64,000 bases of DNA from Ensifer sp. IC4062 (GTDB lineage: Bacteria; Pseudomonadota; Alphaproteobacteria; Rhizobiales; Rhizobiaceae). The stretch is from the NCBI RefSeq assembly GCF_020193575.1, contig NZ_JADYVD010000004.1, forward strand, positions 62,001 to 126,000, in the 5' to 3' direction. Positions 35,828 through 44,957 of this stretch are shown here, piece by piece. Under the pieces are notes generated by a model that was given only the letters and a program-made list of their open reading frames with translations, searched no databases and had not been told where the DNA came from. Each line of letters opens with the position of its first letter. Within the stretch, counting starts at the first letter, position 1. The translations under genes and the position numbers were made by a program.

Positions 35828-36955
35828 ATGCGGAAATACGATGTGGTCATCATTGGCGGTGGAATTGCGGGCCTGTCGCTCTCCTATTTCCTGAGCCAAC
35901 ACCGCTCGGTTGCCGTTATCGAACGGGAGGACGCGCTCGGTTACCACAGCACTGGCCGTTCCGCCGCCGAGTTCGTTCTGAGGTACAACGCGCCGGAAGT
36001 GTGCGCGCTGGCGAGGATTGCCAAGGATTTTTTCGATCGACCGCCGCAGGGGTTTGCCGATGTGCCGCTCTTGAAGCAGCGCGGCGGCGTCATGATTGCC
36101 AGCGCCGACAAAATGGAGCGGTTCGAAACGGTTCTGGCAGAGGAACGCGCGTTCACACCGGAAATCGAGCGCCTGACACCGAAAGAAGCCGTGTCTCGCG
36201 TTCCGATCCTCAAACCCGACTACGTTGCTGCCGCCTACTTTGACCCGAATTTCTGGGACATCGAAGTGGAAAATCTGCTTCAGGGCTATATCAGGGGCGC
36301 CCGGCGGAATGGAGCCGAGATCCTGGAACGCCATGAGATCTTCTCGGCCGAACGCGATGGAGCCGCCTGGATCCTGGCGACGGCCGGCGGTGAAATCAGC
36401 ACGAGGGTTGTCGTCAATGCCGCCGGCGGCTGGGCCGATCCGCTCGCCGCGCTCTTCGGCGTCGACCCGATGGGCATCGTTCCACATCGCCGCACCGCCA
36501 TTACGGTCGATCTTCCGGATGGCGTAAACGCGACAACCTTGCCGGAAATCAATGAGATAGACGAGGATTTTTATATGAAGCCGGAAGGTGGACGATTGCT
36601 TGCCTCTCCGGCGGATGCCACACTCTGTGAGCCGTCCGATGTCCAGCCGGAGGAGATCGATGTTGCCTGGGCTGCGCATTACGTGGAGGAAGCCACCACA
36701 ATCTCCGTGCGACGGATCGCAAAGAGCTGGGCGGGTCTGCGCAGCTTCGCGGCCGACAAGCTGCCCGTCATCGGCTTTGCGCCAGGGCGATCGGACTTCT
36801 TCTGGCTTGCCGGCCAGGGCGGCTACGGCATCCTCACGTCGCCGACGCTGGGGCAGCTTGCGGCAAGCCTGCTGATCGACACGGCCGTGCCGGAGGCGTT
36901 TCGACGCGAGGCGCTCGATCCCCGCTCCTTCTCTCCTGCCCGCTTCCCAAAGTAG
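35828..36955 (+). CDS. FAD-dependent D-amino-acid/glycine oxidoreductase (DAO family)
   Basis: 375 aa. N-terminal FAD-binding motif VVIIGGGIAGLSLSYFLS, then the DAO-family STGRSAAEFV segment, an NAAGGWADPLA FAD contact and the C-terminal SWAGLRSFAADKLPVIGF and WLAGQGGYGILTSP. This combination is closest to D-arginine-dehydrogenase-like enzymes, but the substrate is not fixed by sequence. A GAGGAG site precedes the ATG. Convergent with a LysR gene 66 bases away. Confidence 0.85.
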   Translation: MRKYDVVIIGGGIAGLSLSYFLSQHRSVAVIEREDALGYHSTGRSAAEFVLRYNAPEVCALARIAKDFFDRPPQGFADVPLLKQRGGVMIASADKMERFETVLAEERAFTPEIERLTPKEAVSRVPILKPDYVAAAYFDPNFWDIEVENLLQGYIRGARRNGAEILERHEIFSAERDGAAWILATAGGEISTRVVVNAAGGWADPLAALFGVDPMGIVPHRRTAITVDLPDGVNATTLPEINEIDEDFYMKPEGGRLLASPADATLCEPSDVQPEEIDVAWAAHYVEEATTISVRRIAKSWAGLRSFAADKLPVIGFAPGRSDFFWLAGQGGYGILTSPTLGQLAASLLIDTAVPEAFRREALDPRSFSPARFPK

Positions 36956-37021
36956 CAAGAGCATCGCCGGTGCAGAGATACGAACAAGCCCTGAGCCTGC
37001 GAACTGCTGTGACGCTCCGAT

Positions 37022-37951
37022 CTAGATCCCGGCAAATCCCTCTTCGTCGATATCGCCGGCACCCAGCGCCACGAACTGGTCCAAAAGCCACGAAGCCGCC
37101 GGCCCCGGTGGAGTGTCGCGCCGCCAGACGCCGGCGAAACGATAGATCCCGCCATTGTGGTCGGGGATCGCCAGTCGCATAAGCGTGCCGTCCTCGAGAT
37201 CGGGCTGAACCAGAGGCAAGGGCATGTTGCCCCAGCCGAGCCCTTGGCGTAGCAGCGCGTGCTTGGCACCGAGGTCGGCGAGCCTCCAGGTGCGCGGACT
37301 GACCACGGCGAAGTCCTGCCCCTCGGTCAAGACAGAGCGATCCGTCAGGACGAGCTGGACATGATTGCGCGCCTCTCCCGGCTCGATTCTCGCCATGCGC
37401 CCGAGCGGATGGTCGGGCGCTGCCACCGGAACCATCGGCACAGACCCTGCCGCAGTACAACTCACCCCCTCGACAGCCGTTGCCAAGGGGCCGGAAATCC
37501 CGATTACTGCCTTGCGTTCCAGCACCGCCGCGGTAACTGCGCCCAAGGCCTCAACATGCAGGCACAGCGACACTGTCGGAAACGCCTCGGCGAAGGCGCG
37601 CAGCGCCTTTCCGATCCGCTCCGCCGGCAGCATCACGTCGACGGCGATGTCCACCTCCGCCTCCAGTCCATCGAGCAACCCCTTCACCTTGGCCCGCAGG
37701 CCGTCGATGCCCTGCGCCAACGTCCGCGCCTCTGCGAGCACCGCGCGTCCCGCGGCCGTTAGCTTGGGCTTGCGCGTGCCCTCGCGTTCGAACAACTCTA
37801 GCCCGAGCTGCGCTTCCAGATTGGCGATGCCGTAGCTGATGACCGAAACGGCCCGATTGAGGTTGCGGGCTGCACCTGCAAAACTCCCGGCATCAACGAC
37901 CGCCAGGAACACGCGAAGCTGCTCGAACGTCGGCGTACCGGGATTGGCCAT
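37022..37951 (-). CDS. LysR-family regulator
   Basis: 309 aa with the N-terminal helix-turn-helix (FEQLRVFLAVVDAGSFAGAA, then an INRAVS-like recognition helix) and a substrate-binding domain. The recognition helix reads LNRAVSVISYGIANLEAQLG. It is convergent with the FAD oxidase gene and divergent from the AraC gene; its targets are unclear. The C-terminal part is ordinary for the family. Confidence 0.85.
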   Translation of the reverse strand: MANPGTPTFEQLRVFLAVVDAGSFAGAARNLNRAVSVISYGIANLEAQLGLELFEREGTRKPKLTAAGRAVLAEARTLAQGIDGLRAKVKGLLDGLEAEVDIAVDVMLPAERIGKALRAFAEAFPTVSLCLHVEALGAVTAAVLERKAVIGISGPLATAVEGVSCTAAGSVPMVPVAAPDHPLGRMARIEPGEARNHVQLVLTDRSVLTEGQDFAVVSPRTWRLADLGAKHALLRQGLGWGNMPLPLVQPDLEDGTLMRLAIPDHNGGIYRFAGVWRRDTPPGPAASWLLDQFVALGAGDIDEEGFAGI

Positions 37952-38213
37952 AGTTCAACTTTCTCGAACAAATATGTCACAATTATCTCACTTACTAAGA
38001 AAGCCGACAAGCCTGTATACACGGTCGAAGCGATCAAGCCGCCAGGAACTGGCGAGCCGGCAGGCGTGCAGGTCACATTCGCCGGACCTTGGATGGAGAA
38101 CGTGAGGACCAAAATCTCCACAGCCGGATCATCGCCACCCACAGAAGAGGCGCTGCGTTGAGCGAGCCGTTTTCGGAAGGCCGCAGTTGGAAACGAACGA
38201 AGGGAGGAGGCTT
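37952..38213 (+). other. Intergenic region with a possible gene fragment
   Basis: 262 bases between divergent LysR and AraC genes. A plus-strand frame ending at 38161 (readable from about 37968) reads KPVYTVEAIKPPGTGEPAG then VQVTFAGPWMENVRTKI and has coding-like third positions, but has no start or ribosome site. It could be the tail of a lost gene. Otherwise promoter space. Confidence 0.35.
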
Positions 38214-39059
38214 ATGCCAATCGGAACGCAAGTGACCGTTCTCCGATCAGAGTCCATGTCCGTTGCTCACGTTCGCAGCGAACAGGTTGCCAAGAAGGAG
38301 AGCATCGCAATCCCGAATTCGGACTCGTTCAGCACCATCGTTCAACTTCGCCCCTTCAAGGAACACCGTTTGTGGCGAAACGGACGGCTGGTGCATGAGG
38401 GAAGCCACGCGCAAAGGGCATTGTCGATTACACATCTTGCCGAGGATTGGCGCTGCGAACATCGCTCAGCCTTTGACAACATCCGCTTTACGATCGACCG
38501 TACGATATTGCGCGACTTTTTGCTGGATAATGGAAAGTCCAACCTTGCCGATCTAAAGTGCGAGTCCGGCCAGACCGACCCGGTGGTGTATCATCTTGGC
38601 CAAGCACTCTTGCCTGCCCTTGCAGATCCGGAGAACGCCGACAAGCTATATGTGGACCACATACTGCTGGCTTTTCAGGCTCACCTCGTAAGCCGCTACG
38701 GCGGCGTTGATCTGGCACCGACCCGCCAACATGGCCTTGCCAGACGCCAACTGGCAGCCGCGACGGCATATCTTGCGGAACACGCGTCGCGCAAAATTTC
38801 AATGACCGAGCTCGCGTCGATATGCGACCTGTCCACAAGCCACTTCATTCGGGCATTCAAGAAATCGACGGGGCGCACGCCGCACCGCTGGCTGACCGAA
38901 CACCGGGTCCAAAAAGCCCAAGACCTGCTCCTTGGCGAGACGCCGATCGCCGAGATCGCCGTCAGTTGCGGCTTCACGGATCAAAGCCACCTGACGCACG
39001 TTTTTTCGTCCATTTGCCTCGTCTCGCCAGCCGTGTGGCGACGAATGCAGCGCAAGTGA
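38214..39059 (+). CDS. AraC-family transcriptional regulator
   Basis: 281 aa from the ATG at 38214, which has GGAGGAGG upstream. The C-terminal ~100 residues carry the paired helix-turn-helix: ISMTELASICDLSTSHFIRAFKKSTG, then TPIAEIAVSCGFTDQSHLTHVF and SPAVWRR (regions at residues ~195-275). The N-terminal domain is of the cupin-free kind seen in many rhizobial AraC proteins. It is followed by tandem repeats and a five-gene operon on the same strand, which it probably activates. Confidence 0.88.
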   Translation: MPIGTQVTVLRSESMSVAHVRSEQVAKKESIAIPNSDSFSTIVQLRPFKEHRLWRNGRLVHEGSHAQRALSITHLAEDWRCEHRSAFDNIRFTIDRTILRDFLLDNGKSNLADLKCESGQTDPVVYHLGQALLPALADPENADKLYVDHILLAFQAHLVSRYGGVDLAPTRQHGLARRQLAAATAYLAEHASRKISMTELASICDLSTSHFIRAFKKSTGRTPHRWLTEHRVQKAQDLLLGETPIAEIAVSCGFTDQSHLTHVFSSICLVSPAVWRRMQRK

Positions 39060-39246
39060 TGGGGCGCCCCGTCTTGTGAACAGTGCGCTCTATGTAACGG
39101 CCGTCAGCGTGGCGACCGCCGGTGGCAAACACGGTGCCCTCGTCAGGCGTCATCGGGCTTTTCATGCTACGCTGTTTGAAGGAGAGTTTGCGAAGTCGAT
39201 GAAAAAAATGATGCATCCGAGCAATTTTCGACAAGGAGCGCAATTT

Positions 39247-39318
39247 TCTACAATCAGCATCCTTTCGCATATCTAAAATCAGCATCTCGCACATCTACAA
39301 TCAGCACCCTTTAGCACA
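39247..39318 (+). repeat. Three tandem operator-like repeats
   Basis: Units TCTACAATCAGCATCC... (39247-39271), TCTAAAATCAGCATCTCG... (39272-39293) and TCTACAATCAGCACCC... (39294-39318), 25, 22 and 25 bases long. A partial fourth (GCAATTTTC-GACAA) lies just upstream. They end 25 bases before the start of the isochorismatase-family gene, so they occupy its promoter. Direct repeats spaced about two helical turns are typical AraC-type sites. Confidence 0.7.
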
Positions 39319-39343
39319 TGCTAGTAACCACATGGAGGTCTCA

Positions 39344-39997
39344 ATGCCGAACGCCACGCCGACCCCTGGCTCCCTTCTGATATCGCCGACCGATCATGCG
39401 CTGATCATGATCGATTTCCAGTCGCAAATGGCCTTCGCGACCAAGTCGATCGATGCGGTGCAACTGCGCAACAATGCCGCCCTGGTGGCGCACGCGGCTG
39501 CAGGCTTCAAGGTGCCGACGATCCTTACGACTGTCGCCGAAAAAAGCTTTTCAGGCCCGATGTTCGGTGAGATCACCGAGGCCTTCCCGGGCCAGGCATT
39601 GCTCGACCGGACATCGATGAACACCTGGGAGGACGCCGTGGTCATTGAGAAAGTCAATGCCATTGGCAAGCCCCGGCTGGTCTTCTGCGGTCTGTGGACC
39701 TCCGTCTGCATCGTCGGCCCGACTCTCTCGGCGCTCGACCAGGGCTTCGAAGTCTATGTGATCGCCGACGCCTGCGGTGACGTCTCGGAGGAAGCGCATG
39801 AGCGCGCCATGGAACGCATGGTCCAGGCCGGCGTCAGGCCGATGACTTCGCTGCAATATATGCTGGAACTGCAGCGCGACTGGGCGCGCACCGAGACCTA
39901 CGACATGACGACGGGCATCGCCAAGAGGTTCGGTGGCGCCTATGGCCTCGGCATCATCTACGCCAAGACCATGTTTGGTGCGTCCGAAGGACACTGA
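39344..39997 (+). CDS. Isochorismatase-family cysteine hydrolase
   Basis: 217 aa from the ATG at 39344 (GGAGG 5 bases upstream). The catalytic Asp is in ALIMIDFQSQM and the nucleophile Cys in FCGLWTSVCIVGP, with VIADACGD after it; these are the marks of the nicotinamidase/isochorismatase (YcaC-like) family. Likely a C-N hydrolase acting on a small amide. First gene of an operon with xapX-like, amidohydrolase, doxX-like and MFS genes. Confidence 0.88.
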   Translation: MPNATPTPGSLLISPTDHALIMIDFQSQMAFATKSIDAVQLRNNAALVAHAAAGFKVPTILTTVAEKSFSGPMFGEITEAFPGQALLDRTSMNTWEDAVVIEKVNAIGKPRLVFCGLWTSVCIVGPTLSALDQGFEVYVIADACGDVSEEAHERAMERMVQAGVRPMTSLQYMLELQRDWARTETYDMTTGIAKRFGGAYGLGIIYAKTMFGASEGH

Positions 39998-40016
39998 ACG
40001 CTCCGGCTGCTCCATC

Positions 40017-40043
40017 CCGTTCCGTCCGCATCGGGCGGAACGG
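40017..40043 (+). terminator. Strong hairpin between hydrolase and XapX genes
   Basis: 12-bp stem (CCGTTCCGTCCG with CGGGCGGAACGG, one G-T wobble) and a 3-base loop, 20 bases after the stop. No long T-run follows, so it may lower expression of downstream genes or stabilise the first transcript rather than end transcription fully. Confidence 0.45.
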
Positions 40044-40067
40044 CTCGTCTTGCCGAAAGGAATGCCG

Positions 40068-40352
40068 ATGAAAATGTACCTGATATCGCTCGGCACCGGG
40101 CTGCTCGTGGGCGTCATTTACAGCCTGCTCAACGTTCGCTCGCCGGCTCCGCCGGTGATTGCATTGATCGGGCTCCTGGGCATGCTCATTGGAGAACAGG
40201 CGGTGCCGTTGGTCAAACGCCTGATCTCGGGCGATCCGGTGAACGTTTCCTGGCTCAACAGCCGGTGTGTCCCGCATGTTTTCGGGGAACTGCCGACCGG
40301 AGTCGATCACAAGGATATGCCCGACCAACCGCAGACGCGGGAGATCGGATGA
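40068..40352 (+). CDS. XapX-domain small membrane protein
   Basis: 94 aa beginning at the ATG at 40068 after GAAAGG. Two membrane segments (YLISLGTGLLVGVIYSLL and VIALIGLLGMLIGEQAVP) with the conserved SPAPP between them define the XapX/DUF1427 family. Function unknown; it is often found in operons with isochorismatase-like hydrolases. Its TGA overlaps the ATG of the amidohydrolase gene. Confidence 0.88.
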   Translation: MKMYLISLGTGLLVGVIYSLLNVRSPAPPVIALIGLLGMLIGEQAVPLVKRLISGDPVNVSWLNSRCVPHVFGELPTGVDHKDMPDQPQTREIG

Positions 40353-42337
40353 TGCCGACCCGTCGCGGCTTTCTGGGGGCAGCGTCCGCGCTGGCGCTTC
40401 CCGGCCTATTTTCACCGGCGCGCGCCGCCGATCCCGCTTCGATTTCTGGAGACCAGCCAATGAGCGCCGATCTGATCCTCCATCATGGCCTTGTGACCAC
40501 GCTCGATCGGACGAACCCGAACGCAACCGCCGTCGCCGTCAAGGACGGCAAGTTTCTCGCTGTCGGCGGCGATAGCGAGATCATGGCGCTTGCCGGGCCT
40601 GGCACGAAGGTGATCGATCTGAAGGGCCGGCGCGTGTTGCCCGGCCTGATCGACAACCACACTCACGTCGTGCGCGGCGGCCTGAATTTCAATATGGAGC
40701 TGCGCTGGGATGGCGTCCGCTCCCTCGCCGATGCGATGGATATGCTGAAACGGCAAGTGGCGATCACGCCAGCGCCACAATGGGTGCGCGTCGTCGGCGG
40801 TTTCACCGAGCATCAGTTCGAGGAAAAGCGCCTGCCGACGCTCGAGGAGGTCAATGCGGTCGCCCCCGATACGCCGGTCTTCCTGCTGCATCTCTACGAT
40901 CGGGCGCTTCTGAACGCCGCCGCGCTGCGTGCCGTCGGCTATACCAAGGAAACGCCGAACCCGCCGGGCGGAGAGATCACCCGCGACGCCAACGGCAACC
41001 CGACCGGCATGCTGATTGCCAGACCAAACGCCGGCATTCTCTATACGACGCTCGCCAAGGGCCCGAAGCTGCCCTTCGAGTACCAGGTGAACTCCACGCG
41101 CCATTTCATGCGCGAGCTCAATCGGCTTGGCGTCACCGGCGTCATCGATGCGGGCGGCGGCTTCCAGAACTATCCGGATGACTATGCGGTGATCCAGAAG
41201 CTCGCCGACGACGGCCAGATGACCGTTCGCCTTGCCTACAATCTCTTCACCCAGAAGCCGAAGCAGGAAAAGGAAGATTTCCTCAACTGGACGAAGTCGG
41301 TCAAATACAAGCAGGGAGACGACTATTTCCGCCACAACGGCGCCGGCGAAATGCTGGTGTTCTCCGCCGCCGACTTCGAGGATTTCCGCGAGCCGCGGCC
41401 CGACATGCCACCGGAGATGGAGGGGGAACTCGAGGCGGTCGTGCGCATCCTTGCCGAGAACCGCTGGCCCTGGCGCCTGCATGCAACCTATGACGAGACG
41501 ATCTCGCGCGCGCTCGATGTCTTCGAAAAGGTCAATCAGGATATCCCGCTCGAAGGCCTCAACTGGTTCTTCGATCATGCCGAGACAATCTCCGAGCGCT
41601 CGATCGACCGCATTGCCGCTCTCGGCGGTGGCATCGCCGTCCAGCACCGCATGGCCTATCAGGGCGAATATTTCGTCGAGCGCTACGGCCTCGGCGCAGC
41701 CGAGGCCACGCCGCCGGTCGCGCGCATGCTGGAAAAGGGTGTCAAGACGTCGGCGGGCACCGACGCCACGCGCGTCGCCTCCTACAATCCCTGGGTCTCG
41801 CTTTCCTGGATGGTCACCGGCCGCACCGTCGGCGGAATGCGCATCTATCCGCAGCGCAATTGCCTCGACCGCGAAACGGCGCTGAGAATGTGGACCGAAA
41901 ACGTCACCTGGTTCTCCAACGAGGAAGGCAAGAAAGGGCGCATCGAGAAGGGCCAGTTCGCCGACCTGATCGTCCCCGACAAGGATTTCTTCGCCTGCGC
42001 CGAGGACGAGATTTCGTTCCTGACCTCCGACCTGACCGTCGTCGGCGGCAAGGTCGTCTATGCCGCGGGTGCCTTTGCCGACCACGAAGAGAGCGACGTG
42101 CCGCCGGCCATGCCCGACTGGTCGCCGGTCAGGACCTACGCGGGCTACGCCGCCTGGGGCGAACCGGAGGGCGCCGGCAAGCGCTCGCTGCGCCGGACGG
42201 CGATCGCCACCTGCGGCTGCGCCAACAATTGCGGTGTCCATGGCCATGATCATGCCGGCGCCTGGACGTCGAAGCTTCCGGTCGCCGATCTCAAAGGTTT
42301 CTGGGGAGCGCTGGGCTGCTCCTGCTGGGCCGTCTGA
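40349..42337 (+). CDS. Amidohydrolase family 3 protein with Tat signal
   Basis: 662 aa from the ATG at 40349, which overlaps the XapX stop (ATGATG). The N-terminus MMPTRRGFLGAASALALPGL followed by ARAAD is a twin-arginine signal, so the enzyme acts in the periplasm. The YtcJ-like core has LPGLIDNHTHVVRGG (metal His pair), HLYDRALLNAAALRAVGYT, FDHAETI and the late GTDATRVASYNPW. The C-terminal ~55 residues are Cys-rich (CGCANNCG and a final CSCWAV), unusual for the family and possibly a metal site. Substrate unknown. Confidence 0.88.
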   Translation: MMPTRRGFLGAASALALPGLFSPARAADPASISGDQPMSADLILHHGLVTTLDRTNPNATAVAVKDGKFLAVGGDSEIMALAGPGTKVIDLKGRRVLPGLIDNHTHVVRGGLNFNMELRWDGVRSLADAMDMLKRQVAITPAPQWVRVVGGFTEHQFEEKRLPTLEEVNAVAPDTPVFLLHLYDRALLNAAALRAVGYTKETPNPPGGEITRDANGNPTGMLIARPNAGILYTTLAKGPKLPFEYQVNSTRHFMRELNRLGVTGVIDAGGGFQNYPDDYAVIQKLADDGQMTVRLAYNLFTQKPKQEKEDFLNWTKSVKYKQGDDYFRHNGAGEMLVFSAADFEDFREPRPDMPPEMEGELEAVVRILAENRWPWRLHATYDETISRALDVFEKVNQDIPLEGLNWFFDHAETISERSIDRIAALGGGIAVQHRMAYQGEYFVERYGLGAAEATPPVARMLEKGVKTSAGTDATRVASYNPWVSLSWMVTGRTVGGMRIYPQRNCLDRETALRMWTENVTWFSNEEGKKGRIEKGQFADLIVPDKDFFACAEDEISFLTSDLTVVGGKVVYAAGAFADHEESDVPPAMPDWSPVRTYAGYAAWGEPEGAGKRSLRRTAIATCGCANNCGVHGHDHAGAWTSKLPVADLKGFWGALGCSCWAV

Positions 42338-42351
42338 CGAAGGGAAGCATA

Positions 42352-42801
42352 ATGAACTCAGCCTCAACGTTCGAAACTCGGCTCGCGGCTCGTGCGAGGC
42401 CGCTCTTCGCCGCCTCGGCTTTGCGGTGGGTGGCGCTGCTTGCGCTTTGTTCCGCCTATATCCAGGGTCCCTTGACGAAGATCTTCGATTTCGGCGGGGC
42501 GATTGCCGAGATGAACCATTTCGGCCTCTATCCGGCGCCCTTCTTCGCCGTAGCGGTGATCATCTTCGAGCTCACCGCTTCTGCAATGGTTCTGAGCGGT
42601 TTCTTCCGCTGGCTGGCAGCGCTTGGACTTGCCGCCTTCACGCTCGCGGCAACCTTTGTCGCTCTGCGCTTCTGGGAGCTCGGCCCGGGACAGGAACGCC
42701 TGATGGCGACCAACGCGTTTTTCGAGCATCTGGGCCTCGTCGGCGCGTTCCTGATCGTGGCATGGCAGGACCTCCGTGAGCGGAGGTTCAATCAGCCATG
42801 A
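42352..42801 (+). CDS. DoxX-family membrane protein
   Basis: 149 aa, four predicted membrane segments (RWVALLALCSAYIQGPLTKI starts the first). DoxX proteins are small membrane components associated with quinone or sulfur redox chemistry. Begins 14 bases after the amidohydrolase stop; its end overlaps the MFS start by 4 bases, so it belongs to the same operon. Confidence 0.85.
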   Translation: MNSASTFETRLAARARPLFAASALRWVALLALCSAYIQGPLTKIFDFGGAIAEMNHFGLYPAPFFAVAVIIFELTASAMVLSGFFRWLAALGLAAFTLAATFVALRFWELGPGQERLMATNAFFEHLGLVGAFLIVAWQDLRERRFNQP

Positions 42802-44426
42802 CAGACGCGACGGCCCCCTCCAGCGGCTTCGCACCGCTTCGCCAGAAGGTCTTCGCGACGCTCTGGATTGCGACCGTTATCGGCAATACCGGGAGCTTCA
42901 TCCGCGATGTCGCGAGCGCGTGGCTGGTGACCGACCTTTCGCCTGCGCCCGCCGCCGTCGCCATGATCCAGGCGGCCGGCACGCTGCCAATCTTCCTTCT
43001 GGCGATCCCGGCGGGCGTGCTCTCGGACATTCTCGACCGCCGCAAATTTCTGATCGTCATCCAGCTGATGCTCGCCTGCGTTAGCGTCTGTCTCCTGCTT
43101 CTCTCTGCAACCGGCTACCAGTCGGTAAGCTCCCTGATTGCGCTTACCTTCGCAGGCGGCGTCGGGGCTGCGCTGATGGCACCAACCTGGCAGGCTATCG
43201 TGCCGGAACTCGTCGAGAAGAAAGACGTCAAGAGCGCCGTCGCCCTGAATTCGCTGGGTATCAACATCGCGCGGTCGATCGGACCGGCGGTCGGCGGCGT
43301 GCTGCTCGCGTGGTTCGGCGCCGCCGTGACCTACGGCGTCGATGTCATCAGCTACCTCTTCGTCATCAGCGCGCTCCTCTGGTGGAAACGTCCGCCAGAG
43401 ATCGAGGACGCGCTTTCGGAACAATTCGCCGGCGCCTTCCGGGCCGGCCTGCGCTACGCCAAGGCAAGCCACGAGCTTCATGTGGTCCTGTTGCGAGCCG
43501 CCGTCTTTTTCGCTTTCTCGAGCGCTGTTTGGGCGCTGCTGCCGCTGGTTGCACGCAACCTGCTGGGTGGCGATGCCGGCTACTACGGCATTCTGCTTGG
43601 CGCGGTCGGCGCCGGCGCAATCGGGGGCGCCATTGTGATGCCGGCCTTGCGCGCCCACTTCGATGCCGACAAACTAATTCTCGGTGCCGCGGTCGTCACG
43701 GCTACCGTCATGACAGGCCTCTCGTTCGCGCCCCCGCAATGGCTGGCGCCGGTGGTGCTTCTCGCCCTCGGCGCCGCCTGGATTACCGCTCTCACGACAC
43801 TCAACGGCGCCGCGCAATCGATCCTGCCGAACTGGGTGCGCGGCCGCTCCCTAGCTGTTTACCTGACCGTGTTCAACGGGGCGATGACCGCCGGCAGCCT
43901 CATTTGGGGTGTTGTCGCCGAGGCGGCTGGTGTTCCGCTCACCTTGCTGATCGGCGCCGCGGGCCTGTTTGTCGTCAGTCTTCTCTTCCATCCGCTCAAG
44001 CTTCCGCGAGGCGAGGCCGATCTCGTCGCGTCGAACCATTGGCCGGAGCCACTCACGGCCGTGCCCGTTGAGAATGACCGCGGCCCGATCATGATCCTCA
44101 TCGAATATCGGGTCGCAAGAGCCGACAGGGAGGGATTTCTCAATGCCCTCCATCGCCTGTCGCACGAACGGCGGAGAGATGGCGCCTATAGCTGGGGTGT
44201 GACCGAGGATGCGGCCGATCCGGAACGGATCGTCGAATGGTTCATGGTCGAGTCCTGGGCCGAGCACCTCAGACAGCATCGACGAGTCTCAAAGGCCGAC
44301 GCCGACGTGCAACAGGAGGTTCTGCGTTTCCAGCAAGGACCGGAAGCGCCGGTCGTGCGCCACTTCCTTGCCGTCGATAGGCCACGCGCCAATCGCCGCA
44401 ATTCGTCGACGACAGTCGCCGATTAG
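42798..44426 (+). CDS. MFS transporter (EntS-like) with C-terminal soluble domain
   Basis: 542 aa: 12 membrane segments over residues ~15-405, including GNTGSFIRDVASAWLVTDLS at the first helix pair and SDILDRRKFLIV between helices 2 and 3, typical of MFS_3 exporters. Residues ~430-530 form a soluble part (MILIEYRVARADREGFLNAL and ERIVEWFMVESWAEHLRQH) resembling a ferredoxin-like dimeric barrel. Last gene of the operon; probably exports a substrate or product of the pathway. Confidence 0.88.
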   Translation: MTDATAPSSGFAPLRQKVFATLWIATVIGNTGSFIRDVASAWLVTDLSPAPAAVAMIQAAGTLPIFLLAIPAGVLSDILDRRKFLIVIQLMLACVSVCLLLLSATGYQSVSSLIALTFAGGVGAALMAPTWQAIVPELVEKKDVKSAVALNSLGINIARSIGPAVGGVLLAWFGAAVTYGVDVISYLFVISALLWWKRPPEIEDALSEQFAGAFRAGLRYAKASHELHVVLLRAAVFFAFSSAVWALLPLVARNLLGGDAGYYGILLGAVGAGAIGGAIVMPALRAHFDADKLILGAAVVTATVMTGLSFAPPQWLAPVVLLALGAAWITALTTLNGAAQSILPNWVRGRSLAVYLTVFNGAMTAGSLIWGVVAEAAGVPLTLLIGAAGLFVVSLLFHPLKLPRGEADLVASNHWPEPLTAVPVENDRGPIMILIEYRVARADREGFLNALHRLSHERRRDGAYSWGVTEDAADPERIVEWFMVESWAEHLRQHRRVSKADADVQQEVLRFQQGPEAPVVRHFLAVDRPRANRRNSSTTVAD

Positions 44427-44472
44427 CCCAAGGCACGATGCCCGAGAGCTCCGCGCCGGCGTCGAAGCGGTT

Positions 44473-44883
44473 CTAGGGCTCCAATCTCCCGGGCCGCCCG
44501 CGACCGAGGGCGCCTTCCGCACGAGCCCTGAGGTAGGCGTAGATGTCGTCGATGTAGGGAGCGAAATTGGGATCGTTGCCGAAGCCCCTCATGACCGAGG
44601 TGCCGCCACTGCTCCGGCCATTGCGAACCACGCGCCTGAACTCCTCGATGGCGAGCGGCCGGTCGACAAGGGAGGAGGCGAAGGTCGAGCCTATTCCGTC
44701 GGGGCCGTGGCAATGGTTGCAGCCGGCATTATAACGCCGATAGCCATTATAGGTCCGCGCATCGGCCTTGCCGCCGACGACTCTGTAAAATCTGTCGGCG
44801 GCTGCACCCTCTGCGAGCATTCCCCCGCCCGCAAGGCCAAAGAAAACGACAGCGAACAGAACCAGATACTGTAATCGACGCAT
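44473..44883 (-). CDS. c-type cytochrome of the methanol-oxidation type
   Basis: 136-aa periplasmic cytochrome c. Signal peptide MRRLQYLVLFAVVFFGLAGG to about residue 28, heme site CNHCH, distal Met in SVMRGFGNDP. The pattern FYRVVGGKADARTYNGYRRY and the tail YAYLRARAEGALGRGRPG match the cytochromes that accept electrons from PQQ methanol dehydrogenases (XoxG-like). No xoxF or mxaF is in the window. Longer open frame upstream rejected because the signal peptide starts at 44883. Confidence 0.85.
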   Translation of the reverse strand: MRRLQYLVLFAVVFFGLAGGGMLAEGAAADRFYRVVGGKADARTYNGYRRYNAGCNHCHGPDGIGSTFASSLVDRPLAIEEFRRVVRNGRSSGGTSVMRGFGNDPNFAPYIDDIYAYLRARAEGALGRGRPGRLEP

Positions 44884-44957
44884 GTCCCGTTGCCTCGACG
44901 GCGCTTCGCGGTGTGAACGACCGGAATGCGATTGGCTTTGGACCTGCGTAAAAGGTC

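Noticed and set aside
35720-36964. 414-codon minus-strand frame
   Set aside because: Antisense to the FAD oxidase, which has proper FAD motifs.
40412-42367. 651-codon open frame on the minus strand
   Set aside because: Antisense to the amidohydrolase gene; a by-product of high GC.
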